Positions 8,569 to 16,686 of a stretch of DNA of 64,000 bases are shown here, in pieces. The stretch comes from Bradyrhizobium canariense (GTDB lineage Bacteria > Pseudomonadota > Alphaproteobacteria > Rhizobiales > Xanthobacteraceae). Under the pieces are notes generated by a model that saw only the letters and a program-made list of their open reading frames with translations, made no database searches and was not told the origin of the DNA. Position numbers and translations under genes: made by a program. The stretch spans positions 2,914,001 to 2,978,000 of the forward strand of contig NZ_LT629750.1 of the NCBI RefSeq assembly GCF_900105125.1, read 5' to 3'. Position 1 is the stretch's first letter. Each line of letters opens with the position of its first letter.

Positions 8569-8604
8569 TCTGTGACGCTTCCCGGCTCTGTGACGCTTCC
8601 CGGC
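8569..8604. repeat. Perfect 2 x 18-bp tandem repeat
   Basis: The unit TCTGTGACGCTTCCCGGC occurs twice with no spacer (8569-8586 and 8587-8604), and a partial GACGCTT precedes it. It lies between the DUF6894 and DUF2171 genes. It may be slippage-made or part of the promoter region of the downstream gene. Confidence 0.85.
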
Positions 8605-8669
8605 CGAAAGGCAGATAGCAACTTGCCCGGCGTGCATGCGTTAGCTTCGGAGTGTGTCAGGAGCTTAAA

Positions 8670-9245
8670 ATGACGAATACCGCGCAGATCAAAGAGCACA
8701 TGGACGTCATCTCGTCCGATAAAAAGATGGTCGGGAAAGTCGACCACCTGCAAGGCTCCGACAAGATCAAACTCACCAAGCAGAGTTCGCCCGACGGCCA
8801 GCACCATCATTTCATTCCGGTATCGTGGGTCGACCACATCGATCAACACGTCCACCTGAACAAGTCAGGAGCCGATGTGACGTCGCACTGGCAGCACGAA
8901 CAGCGATATCGACGGCTCAAGGCTGCCTGCGAGCTAAGGGATCGCGATCTCGGATCACAACGAAGGCTGCTTTGGAAAGCCTGGCCGCTGGGTCGCAGCC
9001 GGGACCGCCATTTATTCGGCCGCAACCTTGCTCGGCTTCTGAGCCAGATCGCGATCCATCACAGCCCGGCAACCGGTGCTCAGGTCAGTCCGATGCTTCA
9101 TCATGCAAGCGGTGATGCGGGGAATGTTGGGAATTTCGGAACTGCACAGCCGAAACGCGTCGCCGGTGCACATCTGCTGCGCCTCGGCGCTGAAGGCAAA
9201 GCTCGAGGTCGACGACAGCGCCGAGACAGATACCGCGAACGCTAG
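8670..9245 (+). CDS. DUF2171 family protein with run-on C-terminus
   Basis: ATG 8670 follows CAGGAG by 6 bases. The first 75 residues (MTNTAQIKEHMDVISSDKKM, HHHFIPVSWVDHIDQHVHL) match the DUF2171 fold, a small beta-barrel domain normally found as a protein of about 80-90 residues. After GADVTSHWQHE the frame continues for over 100 Arg-rich residues and runs antisense through the secreted-protein gene at 9012-9290. The tail looks non-coding. Loss of the normal stop by frameshift or substitution near 8900-8935 is the simplest explanation. The N-terminal domain call is firm; the end of the protein is not. Confidence 0.6.
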   Translation: MTNTAQIKEHMDVISSDKKMVGKVDHLQGSDKIKLTKQSSPDGQHHHFIPVSWVDHIDQHVHLNKSGADVTSHWQHEQRYRRLKAACELRDRDLGSQRRLLWKAWPLGRSRDRHLFGRNLARLLSQIAIHHSPATGAQVSPMLHHASGDAGNVGNFGTAQPKRVAGAHLLRLGAEGKARGRRQRRDRYRER

Positions 9246-9290
9246 CGCCAGGCCGGCCTGACGGATTGTCGGGTTACGGAAGAGGGTCAT
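9012..9290 (-). CDS. Small secreted cysteine-containing protein
   Basis: The 92-residue product has a signal peptide (about residues 1-32, AGLALAFAVSVSALSSTSSFAFSA). The mature part has four cysteines: CTGDAFRLC, then ACMMKHRTDLSTGC. This C-x7-C...CM...LS-x-GC pattern recurs in small periplasmic proteins of Bradyrhizobium whose function is not known. Two disulfides are likely. The gene is transcribed opposite to the DUF2171 run-on tail, which supports that this strand is the real gene. It has an AGGGAGCTGAAA-type ribosome site upstream. Confidence 0.75.
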   Translation of the reverse strand: MTLFRNPTIRQAGLALAFAVSVSALSSTSSFAFSAEAQQMCTGDAFRLCSSEIPNIPRITACMMKHRTDLSTGCRAVMDRDLAQKPSKVAAE

Positions 9291-9400
9291 TTTCAGCTCC
9301 CTTGTCGCCCGCAGGCCGCGGCGCGTTTGTGATGGCGGAGTATCGATTGGGTTGAAACCAATAGGTTATGACGGCAATCACGCTGCAAAATTTGGACAGA

Positions 9401-9751
9401 TCACCAATAAATGCCGTGCCGATGCAGCTCGGAGATGACCTGCGCTTCCACCGACGCGCGCCGGTGTGTATGCCTCGTCGCCTTGGGCGCTTCGGAGGCC
9501 TTGGGAGCCACTGGGGTTGCGGAAGCATCCGCGTTTTTCGGCGTGGCAGGCTGGCACTGTGTCGCCGCCGGCTGCTCGGTCTTGGTGTCAATGACTGAAG
9601 GTTGCTCGACAGCTTTCGGTGTCTCGACGGGCGCGGCCGGCTCAGCAACGGCCGGATCGTCGTTCGAGGCCAGCGTCAGACCTCTCGTCCCGCCGGCCTG
9701 CGCCGTTGCGGACACCAGAACCATCACCGTAACCAGAATGAATTTGCGCAT
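9401..9751 (-). CDS. Small secreted Ala/Pro-rich protein
   Basis: ATG 9751 is preceded by GGAGG, so the product is 116 residues. A signal peptide MRKFILVTVMVLVSATAQAG is followed by a low-complexity Ala/Pro/Glu/Thr-rich stretch and a short basic C-terminus (ATRHTHRRASVEAQVISELH, then RHGIYW). It has one Cys. It is unrecognised, but a probably disordered periplasmic linker with a conserved-looking tail is a typical layout for Bradyrhizobium small exported proteins. A perfect CRP/FNR-type palindrome sits 52 bases upstream of the start. Confidence 0.7.
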   Translation of the reverse strand: MRKFILVTVMVLVSATAQAGGTRGLTLASNDDPAVAEPAAPVETPKAVEQPSVIDTKTEQPAATQCQPATPKNADASATPVAPKASEAPKATRHTHRRASVEAQVISELHRHGIYW

Positions 9752-9803
9752 GTGAGCCTCCTGTTGTTCGACAAGGAGGCTAGGCCGATTCAATCGCCGG
9801 TTA

Positions 9804-9819
9804 TGTGATAAACATCACA
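9804..9819. promoter_or_regulatory. CRP/FNR-superfamily palindrome TGTGAT-N4-ATCACA
   Basis: The 16-bp sequence TGTGATAAACATCACA is a perfect inverted repeat matching the CRP consensus TGTGA-N6-TCACA. It lies upstream of the secreted-protein start at 9751. The other neighbour is the 3' end of the ABC operon, so it most likely controls the small gene. Which CRP/FNR-type regulator binds is unknown. Confidence 0.6.
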
Positions 9820-9858
9820 CAGCCGATTAATCGGGAATGCCGGCCAGAGATGAGGGCT

Positions 9859-11340
9859 TCAGAGGTAACCCTCGCCGGCCTCGGCGGCAAAGCGGCCGGG
9901 ATCGCCTTCCCACACGATCCGGGCATGTTCGAGCACATACACCCGGTCGGCATGGGGCAGCGCGAAGGTCACGTTCTGCTCGCCCAGCAACACCGTGATC
10001 GGTGTGGTTTGACGCAGCTTCTCCAGCGCCTTCGACAACAGCTCGAGAATGACCGGCGCAAGCCCGAGCGTCGGTTCATCGAGGATCAGAATTTTCGGCT
10101 GCATCATCAGCGCGCGGCCGATCGCCAGCATCTGTTGCTCGCCGCCACTCAGCGTTTGCGCCAACTGGCCCTGACGCTGTTGCAGGATCGGAAACAACTC
10201 GAACAACCATGCGAGCTGCGTGGCCCTCGCCTCGTCGGTCAGATGCTGACCACCAAGATCGAGATTCTCGCGCACGGTCATTTCGCCGAACAGCTCGCGC
10301 GACTCCGGACACTGCACGATGCCGCTGCGCGCGATGCGCGCGGCGCTGGTGCCGCGCAGCTTTTCGCCGCCGCGAAGGATCTCGCCGGTATAGGGAAGGA
10401 AACCCGAGATGGTGTTGAACAGCGTGGTCTTGCCGGCGCCATTGAGGCCGACGACGGAGACAAATTCACCCTCATGCACGTGGATCGAAACGTTCTCCAG
10501 CGCCTGCGCCTTGCCATAATGGACGCTGACGTTCTCGACCTGCAGCAACGGCACCTTGTCCTTGAAGCTGGTTTCCGGTCGCGCCGATGTTTCGATCGCG
10601 CCGCCAAGATAGACCCGCCGCACGGTCTCGTTCCGCATCACCTCATCGGCGCGGCCGGTGACGATTTCCTCGCCGAGATACATCGCCAGCACGCGATCGA
10701 CCAGCGCGGCGACGCTCTTGACGTTGTGATCGACCAGCATCACCGCGCGCCCCTCGTCGCGGAAGCTGCGGATCAGTTCCGAGAATGTGCCGACCTCGGC
10801 CAGCGTCAGCCCCGCAAACGGCTCATCCACCAGCACCACCTTGGGGTCCCGGGCGATGGCCTTGGCGAGCTCAAGCCGGCGCAGGTCGGCGAATGGCAAT
10901 GTGGGCGGGCGCCGATCCATCACAGCGCCCAGCCCGACGCGGTTGGCGATCCACTTGGCCCGTTCCGTCAGCGCCTTGTCGGCAAACAGCATCAACAGGC
11001 TGTCCGGCAGCAGCGCGACCATGATGTTCTCGAGCACCGTCTGCCGGTTCAGCGGCCGCGAATGCTGAAACACCATGCCGAAACCCTTCCGCGCGATCTT
11101 GTGCGCAGGAAGGCCGGCGACGTTTTCGCCCTGAAAGATGACATCCCCCGCGGTCGGGCGCTCGATGCCCATCACGCTCTTCATCGCGGTGGACTTGCCC
11201 GATCCGTTCGGGCCGATCAGGCCGAAAATTTCACCGGCGCGCAAATCGAAACTCAGATTCTTGACGGCGGTGAGCCCTCCGAACCGCTTGGTCAGGCCGC
11301 GGACTTCGAGAACGGGTGCGTTGTTGGTCGTCGTGTCCAT
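9859..11340 (-). CDS. Fused double ABC ATPase (LivG-LivF type)
   Basis: The 493-residue protein contains two ABC ATPase domains that are usually separate LivG and LivF proteins. Domain 1 has Walker A GPNGSGKST (43-51) and Walker B VVLVDEP, but its signature region reads LPFADLRRLELAKAIA, without the usual SGGQ/YGQQ. Domain 2 (from about residue 262) has Walker A GLNGAGKTT, an intact LSGGEQQ signature and Walker B ILILDEP. It energises the permeases encoded upstream; its ATG overlaps the LivM-like stop by one base. The fused ATPase is the last gene of the operon. Substrate class (amino acid, urea or aromatic) is unknown. Confidence 0.92.
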   Translation of the reverse strand: MDTTTNNAPVLEVRGLTKRFGGLTAVKNLSFDLRAGEIFGLIGPNGSGKSTAMKSVMGIERPTAGDVIFQGENVAGLPAHKIARKGFGMVFQHSRPLNRQTVLENIMVALLPDSLLMLFADKALTERAKWIANRVGLGAVMDRRPPTLPFADLRRLELAKAIARDPKVVLVDEPFAGLTLAEVGTFSELIRSFRDEGRAVMLVDHNVKSVAALVDRVLAMYLGEEIVTGRADEVMRNETVRRVYLGGAIETSARPETSFKDKVPLLQVENVSVHYGKAQALENVSIHVHEGEFVSVVGLNGAGKTTLFNTISGFLPYTGEILRGGEKLRGTSAARIARSGIVQCPESRELFGEMTVRENLDLGGQHLTDEARATQLAWLFELFPILQQRQGQLAQTLSGGEQQMLAIGRALMMQPKILILDEPTLGLAPVILELLSKALEKLRQTTPITVLLGEQNVTFALPHADRVYVLEHARIVWEGDPGRFAAEAGEGYL

Positions 11341-12272
11341 TACGAGCGGGCCTCGCGTGAAAGGGCCGCTCCGAGGAAACCGCCGGGGAAGAACAGGACG
11401 ACGAGCAGTGCAACGGCGGAGACGATGAACGTTGCCAGCTCACCGGTTGGCCTGAGGAATTCACCGGCAACGATCAGGAAGATCGCTCCGAGGGCCGCGC
11501 CAAGCACGGTGCGGCGCCCGCCAAGCACCGCGGCGACGATGACGTTCACGCCGACAGCCACGTCCACCACCGTGCCGACAGACGCGGTGCCGAAATAGAA
11601 CACCAGCAACGCGCCTGATAGCCCTGAGAAGAAGGCGCTGACGATGAAAGCCGCGAGCTTATGCTTGACGATGTTGAAGCCAAGCGCGCCGGCCTGAACC
11701 GGATCCTGTCCGCTCGCCTGCAGCACGAGGCCGATCGGCGACTGCGACAGCCCATACAGGATAGCTGCGCTGATGGTCATGAAGCCGAGCGCGATCCAGT
11801 AGTTGATGTTGGCGTCGATCGTGATGACGTCAGGAATGGTCAGACCGATTTCGCCACCGGTGAGATCGGCGAACACCACGATGAAATTCTGCAACATCAG
11901 CACGGCGACAAGGGTCGTCAGTCCGAAATAAGGACCGCGCACGCGCAGCGCCGGGAGTGCCAGCACGAAACCCGCAACCACAGCAGCCAGCGCGCCAAGC
12001 AGGATGCACAGATACACCGACCATCCATACTGATTGTTGAGGATGCCCGCGGTGTAGGCGCCGACGCCGATCAGAAAGGTGGGACCGAAATTCACTTCGC
12101 CGGCGAAGCCGAACAAGAGATCCCAGGACATCGCGAATACGCCGAAGTAATAGGCAACCGTGAGCAGGCCGAGAATATAGCCGGACACGTAGAGCGGCAG
12201 CGTCGAGGCGACAATGACGACCACGAGCGAGATGAAGAACAGCCGCGATTTAAAGAAGTCAGCCATGCTCAT
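11340..12272 (-). CDS. livM: HAAT-type ABC transporter permease (LivM-like)
   Basis: The 310-residue integral membrane protein has about nine hydrophobic segments. It carries the LivM-type motif GEVNFGPTFLIGVGAYTAGIL near residue 57 and the EAA-like loop ASGQDPVQAGALGFNIVKHK. It forms half of the inner-membrane channel. It lies between the LivH-like permease gene (4-bp overlap) and the fused ATPase gene. The family imports branched-chain amino acids, amides, urea or aromatic acids. Nothing here fixes the substrate. Confidence 0.9.
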   Translation of the reverse strand: MSMADFFKSRLFFISLVVVIVASTLPLYVSGYILGLLTVAYYFGVFAMSWDLLFGFAGEVNFGPTFLIGVGAYTAGILNNQYGWSVYLCILLGALAAVVAGFVLALPALRVRGPYFGLTTLVAVLMLQNFIVVFADLTGGEIGLTIPDVITIDANINYWIALGFMTISAAILYGLSQSPIGLVLQASGQDPVQAGALGFNIVKHKLAAFIVSAFFSGLSGALLVFYFGTASVGTVVDVAVGVNVIVAAVLGGRRTVLGAALGAIFLIVAGEFLRPTGELATFIVSAVALLVVLFFPGGFLGAALSREARS

Positions 12273-13144
12273 CGCCTCCCGAGCAGGCCTTGAGGCCGGA
12301 TGTACATCACGATAACCAACAGCAGCAGCGCCGGAATGGTTCGATAGGCCGGCGATATCAGATAGGCCGTCAGGGTTTCGAGATAGCCGACCACAAACGC
12401 GGCAATCAGCGAGCCGGATACGCTGCCGAGGCCGCCCAGCACCACGATCGAGAACGCGCTCGCGGTGAGCGGTCCGACGCTATAGGAGCTGACCCCTAGG
12501 AACATTCCGAGCAGCACGCCGGCGATGCCGGCAAGGATGCCGTAGATCGCCCACACCACGATATAGATGCTGGTGAGTTCCAGCCCAAGCAGCGTGACGC
12601 CGCGCGGATTCATCGACGCCGCCAGCACCGCCTTGCCGGTCCGGGTGCGGTTCACCAGCAGCCAGAGCAGACCGATCACGAGGCAGCAGACCAGGGCGGT
12701 GAAGATTTCGTTATTCGGCGTGCGCACGCCAAAGATGTCGACAACCCCTTCAACGATCGGAAGCACGGTCTTGGCGTTGTTGGTGAAGAAATAGGCGATC
12801 AGTTCCTGGATCATGATCCCCCACAGCAACGTGCCGGTGAGGACGAAGATTTCCTTCTCCTCGTTGGGAATACGCCGCGATTTCTGGATCGGCTGCACCA
12901 CCGCGAAATAGGTGGCGAAGGCTGCGACGAGCGCCGCCGCAACTCCGATCAGCGCGCCAAAATAGGTGTCGACATGCAGCACGCTGGCGGCGGCCCATGC
13001 CGCCACTGCTGCCAACACCATGATGGCGCCGTGTGAGAGATTGAGTACGCCGGAGACGCCGAAGATCAGCGTAAAACCGGTCGCACCGAGCGCGTACAAC
13101 GCGCTGATGGCAAAGCCATCGATCAGGATCTGTAACGCAAGCAT
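12269..13144 (-). CDS. livH: HAAT-type ABC transporter permease (LivH-like)
   Basis: The 291-residue membrane protein starts with the family opening LQILIDGFAISALYALGATG. GVLNLSHGAIMVLAAVAAW follows, then the cytoplasmic loop AASMNPRGVTLLGLELTSIY and VLGGLGSVSGSLIAAFVVGY near the end. It is the second channel half, paired with the LivM-like protein whose start it overlaps. It lies 95 bp downstream of the binding-protein gene, separated by a terminator-like hairpin that should lower permease expression relative to the binding protein. Confidence 0.92.
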   Translation of the reverse strand: MLALQILIDGFAISALYALGATGFTLIFGVSGVLNLSHGAIMVLAAVAAWAAASVLHVDTYFGALIGVAAALVAAFATYFAVVQPIQKSRRIPNEEKEIFVLTGTLLWGIMIQELIAYFFTNNAKTVLPIVEGVVDIFGVRTPNNEIFTALVCCLVIGLLWLLVNRTRTGKAVLAASMNPRGVTLLGLELTSIYIVVWAIYGILAGIAGVLLGMFLGVSSYSVGPLTASAFSIVVLGGLGSVSGSLIAAFVVGYLETLTAYLISPAYRTIPALLLLVIVMYIRPQGLLGRR

Positions 13145-13196
13145 TTATAATGGCCGCGGCAGCACCGCTGCCTCATATTGGGAAACTACACACATG

Positions 13197-13223
13197 AAAA
13201 GGCTCCCGGGAAGACCCGGGAGC
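13197..13223 (-). terminator. Intra-operon terminator after the binding-protein gene
   Basis: Read on the minus strand, a perfect 9-bp GC-rich stem (GCTCCCGGG / CCCGGGAGC, loop TCTT) is followed at once by C and TTTT. It lies 17 bases after the stop of the substrate-binding protein and before the permease gene. It fits partial termination that makes more binding protein than permease. Confidence 0.8.
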
Positions 13224-13239
13224 TTGTTCATTCGAGACT

Positions 13240-14496
13240 TTAGTTCGACGTGACCTTGATGAAGCTTGGGAACTTCAACTCGCCCTTGGCGACTTCCTTG
13301 GGCCATACGGAGACCTGCGCACCATCCTGCCACTGCAGCATGAGGCCGGTGATCAGGCCCTTGCCGTATTTGAGGCCGTGGGTGAATTCGTCGTCCTTGC
13401 CATAGAACTGGGTGCGGCCGATGGTGCCTTCCCAGTCGGTCTTTTCCAGCGCATCCACCATCTTGTCCGCGTCGGTCGATCCGGCGCGCTTGATCGCGTC
13501 AGCGAGATAGTAGACCTCATCATAGGCCGTATAACCGGCATAGGACGGATAGTTGCCGAACTTCTTCTTGAAGGCTTCGGCGAACGGAATCGACTTCGGC
13601 GTCACCGCTACGCCCGGACCGGAGACGCCCTGATAGAGCACGCCGTCCGAGGCATTGTTGGTATCCTTGCCGAAGGTCTCGTTGGTTGCCTGCGAAGCGA
13701 TACCGAGCATCGGAATCGGCACCTGCTGGTTCTTCCACTGCACCGTGGGCTGCACGCCGACATGGGAAATGCCGGTGATGATCACGTCGGGCTTCGAGCC
13801 CTCGATCTTGTTGAAGATCGGCGTGAAATCGGTGGTATCCGGCGAGAAGCGGATATGGTCGAGCACCTTCAGGCCGATCTTGGGCAGACATGCCTCGTAT
13901 CCCACATCCAGCGGCTTGGTCCAGGCGGCGTCCTCGCTCATGATGACCGCGGTCTTCATGTGTTTTTGGTCGACCAGAAGATCCTTGGCGGCATCGCACA
14001 CCGAAAGCGCCAGCGAGGCTGACGTTAGATAACCGTGGAAGGTATATTTGTTCTTGTCATAGTCCTTGTGAACGCCGAGCGGAATCTCGTTGGAGGCAGC
14101 GCCCGGAGTCACCATCGGCGTCTTCAGGCGTGAGGCCCATGGCATCAGCGCCAGCACGACCTCGCTGACATAGCTGGCGATCACGGCGTGAACCTTGTCC
14201 TCGTTGACGGCGCGCTGAAAGGCGCGAACCGAATCCGCCGAAGAGCTGTGATTGTCGTAGCTGACGATTTCGATCATGCGGCCGTCGACGCCGCCCTTGG
14301 CATTGATTTCATCCGCGGCCAGTTGTGCCGCCTGCGGGATGGATGCGCCCGCGATCGCCTGGGCTTCCGCGATGACACCGAACTTGATCGGGTCCGCGGC
14401 CAAAGCCTGACCTGATGTCGCCAACAGGCCGATGGCGGTAGCTCCGAGCAGACCGCGCAATGACCAAAAAACAGGCGGCCGGATTGTGTTCGTCAT
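13240..14496 (-). CDS. HAAT-type ABC transporter substrate-binding protein
   Basis: From ATG 14496 (GGAGAG 7 bases upstream) the product is 418 residues. The signal peptide ends near QALAADP. The mature protein begins IKFGVIAEAQAIAGASIPQA and has the type I periplasmic-binding fold of LivK/AmiC-like proteins: EINAKGGVDGRMIEIVSYD, then VHAVIASYVSEVVLALMPW and GYTAYDEVYYLADAIKRAGS. It heads the operon and delivers the ligand to the LivHM-like permease. A GTG at 14511 is an alternative start. The late FYGKDDEFTHGLKYG region resembles aromatic or amide binders as much as amino acid binders. Confidence 0.9.
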   Translation of the reverse strand: MTNTIRPPVFWSLRGLLGATAIGLLATSGQALAADPIKFGVIAEAQAIAGASIPQAAQLAADEINAKGGVDGRMIEIVSYDNHSSSADSVRAFQRAVNEDKVHAVIASYVSEVVLALMPWASRLKTPMVTPGAASNEIPLGVHKDYDKNKYTFHGYLTSASLALSVCDAAKDLLVDQKHMKTAVIMSEDAAWTKPLDVGYEACLPKIGLKVLDHIRFSPDTTDFTPIFNKIEGSKPDVIITGISHVGVQPTVQWKNQQVPIPMLGIASQATNETFGKDTNNASDGVLYQGVSGPGVAVTPKSIPFAEAFKKKFGNYPSYAGYTAYDEVYYLADAIKRAGSTDADKMVDALEKTDWEGTIGRTQFYGKDDEFTHGLKYGKGLITGLMLQWQDGAQVSVWPKEVAKGELKFPSFIKVTSN

Positions 14497-14852
14497 ATCG
14501 TTTCTCTCCACGTGATAATCTTATTACTATTGCCGCCATTGTAACCGCGCCGGCGCACTCGGCAAGCGAAACTGCAGCAAAATCCCCTTCGAATAGCGCA
14601 ACTTAAGTAGATAGGCGATCCCTGCCCGGCTTTTGTCGTGCTTAACGCCCACCGTTGCCGAACTAATCGGCCTCGCGCAAGCCGTTTGCGCTCTGAACAC
14701 TCCGCATGCCGGAAAATTCCCACCTCATCTTGCGATGCCATTTGTCGCGCGCGCTTCGGCTGCAAGCGACGCAGCGCCGCTCGATTCCCAGATCACGATA
14801 ATTTCACGGCTTACCCGCCAGTCTCGCAACGTGATAGCGGAGAGAAACTGCC
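14497..14852. other. Divergent intergenic region, 356 bp
   Basis: This stretch holds the promoters of the ABC operon (minus) and the peroxidase gene (plus). The only structure I can support is the direct repeat at 14793-14810 described separately. No open frame in it looks coding. Confidence 0.5.
14793..14824 (+). promoter_or_regulatory. Candidate SARP box and promoter of the peroxidase gene
   Basis: Two heptamers, TCACGAT (14793-14799) and TCACGGC (14804-14810), repeat with an 11-bp period, followed by AGTCT at 14820. The same arrangement occurs at 20609-20641. Heptamer direct repeats with 4-bp spacers are the usual target of SARP/BTAD regulators, one of which is encoded in this locus. An ECF-sigma promoter is an alternative reading. 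Confidence 0.45.
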
Positions 14853-16643
14853 GTGCAGAACGCAACCAAGGCATTCGCGCTTCCGATCAAGGGAACAACT
14901 CCGATAGACGATCTCGCTGATCGTCACGGAATGCCTTCCGGCTTTCGACACTTCCTCAATACGCCCAACGCTTCACAACGGTTCAAGGCCTACGGCATCG
15001 ACCCGTCAACCGCGCCGGAACATTCGCTAAAAGTCCGCGCCCTGATGAACCGGTTGTCCCGCCGGATGGATGCCGAACTCAACTGGCCGCCTCATGATGA
15101 CGCCACGATAGAGCGCTGGGAAAATCCTCTTATACCGTCGGGTTATACATACCTGCTGCAATTCGTCGCGCATGACCTCGTGCACTCGGCCATACCGCTT
15201 TCGGTGACAGGAACGCTCGACGCCGATACCGCCAACGCGCGCCGCACGGCGCTCAAACTCGAAACCCTGTTTGGAAGCGGCCCTGTCGGCTCTCCGTTTG
15301 TGTATGCGCAGGATACGCCGAACGATGAACGTCGCACGAAGCTGCGGCTCGGTCGCATGCGCTGGAAAGACAAGGAGGTCGAGTCCGGCTGTCCGTTCCG
15401 CGACATCGCGCGGACACCAGCCGAGAATGTCACCGGGATCGACCGAAGCATTGCCGGACATCGCATTGCGCTGACGGAAGCGCTGATCGCCGATCCCCGC
15501 AATGACGACCACGCCATTATGTCGCAGCTGACTGCACTGTTTGCGCTGCTGCATAACGGCCTGGTCGATGTCGTACGTCGCGGCGAACCCGCAACGGCGA
15601 TCAACGCCAATCTCGGCGCCGCCTACAAGCGGTTTCTGTGCGCGCGCGATGCCCTGACATCGATCTATCACGCCATCATCCGCAACGATCTGATGCGGCG
15701 TGTGCTGCATCCAGCGATCCACGCGGCCTATTGCGGTCCGACCCGGAGCTTCATTGACCGCGCCGCGCATTCCGACCACGATCCTGCCGACCACGATCCT
15801 GCAATGCATGGTCTGCGCGAGCGAAATGGCTGGCAGGTTCCGCTCGAATTCTCCCATGGCGCGTTCCGCTTCGGCCACGCGATGGTGCGGCCCGAATACG
15901 TGATCAACGATCTTGCCACCCACGATCTCAGCAAGACCCTGGAAAAAACGTCGGCGAACGATCCCGTCAACATGCCGCTCGACTCGACATGGATCGTGCG
16001 GTGGTCCCGCTTCTTCCAAATCCAGGGATCGCGGCCGAATTTCAGCCGGCGCATCGGCCCGTTCCTCAGCGACGGGCTGGGCAACGACCAGATCTTTCCC
16101 GCGGTCGACGCGACCAACCGGGTTGGCCTGCTTTATCGCGATCTTCTCGGCGCGGCTCTCGCCGGATTGTGGTCCGTGGAAGCGCTGATCGACGAGATTG
16201 CGATCCGCCGGCCCTCCTTCATCGATAGTTCGCGGCTGCTTGCCGATCGTCCCTACCGGGTCAGCCGGCTCCGTGAATGGCTGGCTTCCGAACCAAGCTA
16301 TGGCGGCCTTTCCGCTGAAGACATCGAAACGCTGGCGAATGATCCGCCGCTGCCGTTTTTCATCTTGTTCGAGGCGATGCAACAGCCGCAGGCACCGGGC
16401 CAGCACCTTGGACCGCTAGGCTCGATCATCGTGTCGGAAGTGATCTTCGGTGCGCTCGAACATAATGCGCTCCCGGTCGCACGTAACGCGGGTTCGTTGT
16501 CTGAAGCGCTCGCTGCGATCTCCGCTCAATACTACCCGACAAATGTCTTGGAAGACGTACCCGAAATTGCGCGCATGGATCAGCTGGTCGAGTTCACCGC
16601 TGAGATCGGTGGCCTGCACCAGGCCGTGCCCGCATTCCTGTGA
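14853..16643 (+). CDS. Animal-type heme peroxidase family protein
   Basis: The 596-residue protein starts at GTG (GGAGAG 8 bases upstream). It resembles bacterial members of the animal heme peroxidase superfamily. LLQFVAHDLVHSAIP carries the distal His107 and Asp108. DPRNDDHAIMSQLTALFALLHN carries the distal Arg216 and a degenerate REHN-like motif. EFSHGAFRFGHAMVRPEY carries the proximal His342. It has no signal peptide, so it is probably cytoplasmic. A perfect 15-bp in-frame duplication (15772-15801) encodes DHDPADHDPA. It is followed after 43 bp by a 136-residue unknown and faces the SARP/YcaO genes. Role in natural-product oxidation or oxidative defence is open. Confidence 0.85.
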   Translation: MQNATKAFALPIKGTTPIDDLADRHGMPSGFRHFLNTPNASQRFKAYGIDPSTAPEHSLKVRALMNRLSRRMDAELNWPPHDDATIERWENPLIPSGYTYLLQFVAHDLVHSAIPLSVTGTLDADTANARRTALKLETLFGSGPVGSPFVYAQDTPNDERRTKLRLGRMRWKDKEVESGCPFRDIARTPAENVTGIDRSIAGHRIALTEALIADPRNDDHAIMSQLTALFALLHNGLVDVVRRGEPATAINANLGAAYKRFLCARDALTSIYHAIIRNDLMRRVLHPAIHAAYCGPTRSFIDRAAHSDHDPADHDPAMHGLRERNGWQVPLEFSHGAFRFGHAMVRPEYVINDLATHDLSKTLEKTSANDPVNMPLDSTWIVRWSRFFQIQGSRPNFSRRIGPFLSDGLGNDQIFPAVDATNRVGLLYRDLLGAALAGLWSVEALIDEIAIRRPSFIDSSRLLADRPYRVSRLREWLASEPSYGGLSAEDIETLANDPPLPFFILFEAMQQPQAPGQHLGPLGSIIVSEVIFGALEHNALPVARNAGSLSEALAAISAQYYPTNVLEDVPEIARMDQLVEFTAEIGGLHQAVPAFL

Positions 16644-16686
16644 GGCGGATTCATTCCGCGTCACCCAACCCTGGAGGACTGAAGCC

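Noticed and set aside
9805..11598. 597-codon open frame on the plus strand
   Set aside because: It is antisense to the fused ABC ATPase, whose Walker and signature motifs are clear; its own protein is His/Gln/Arg-rich with no domain.
15027..16406. 459-codon minus-strand open frame
   Set aside because: Antisense shadow of the heme peroxidase gene, lacking any recognisable motif.
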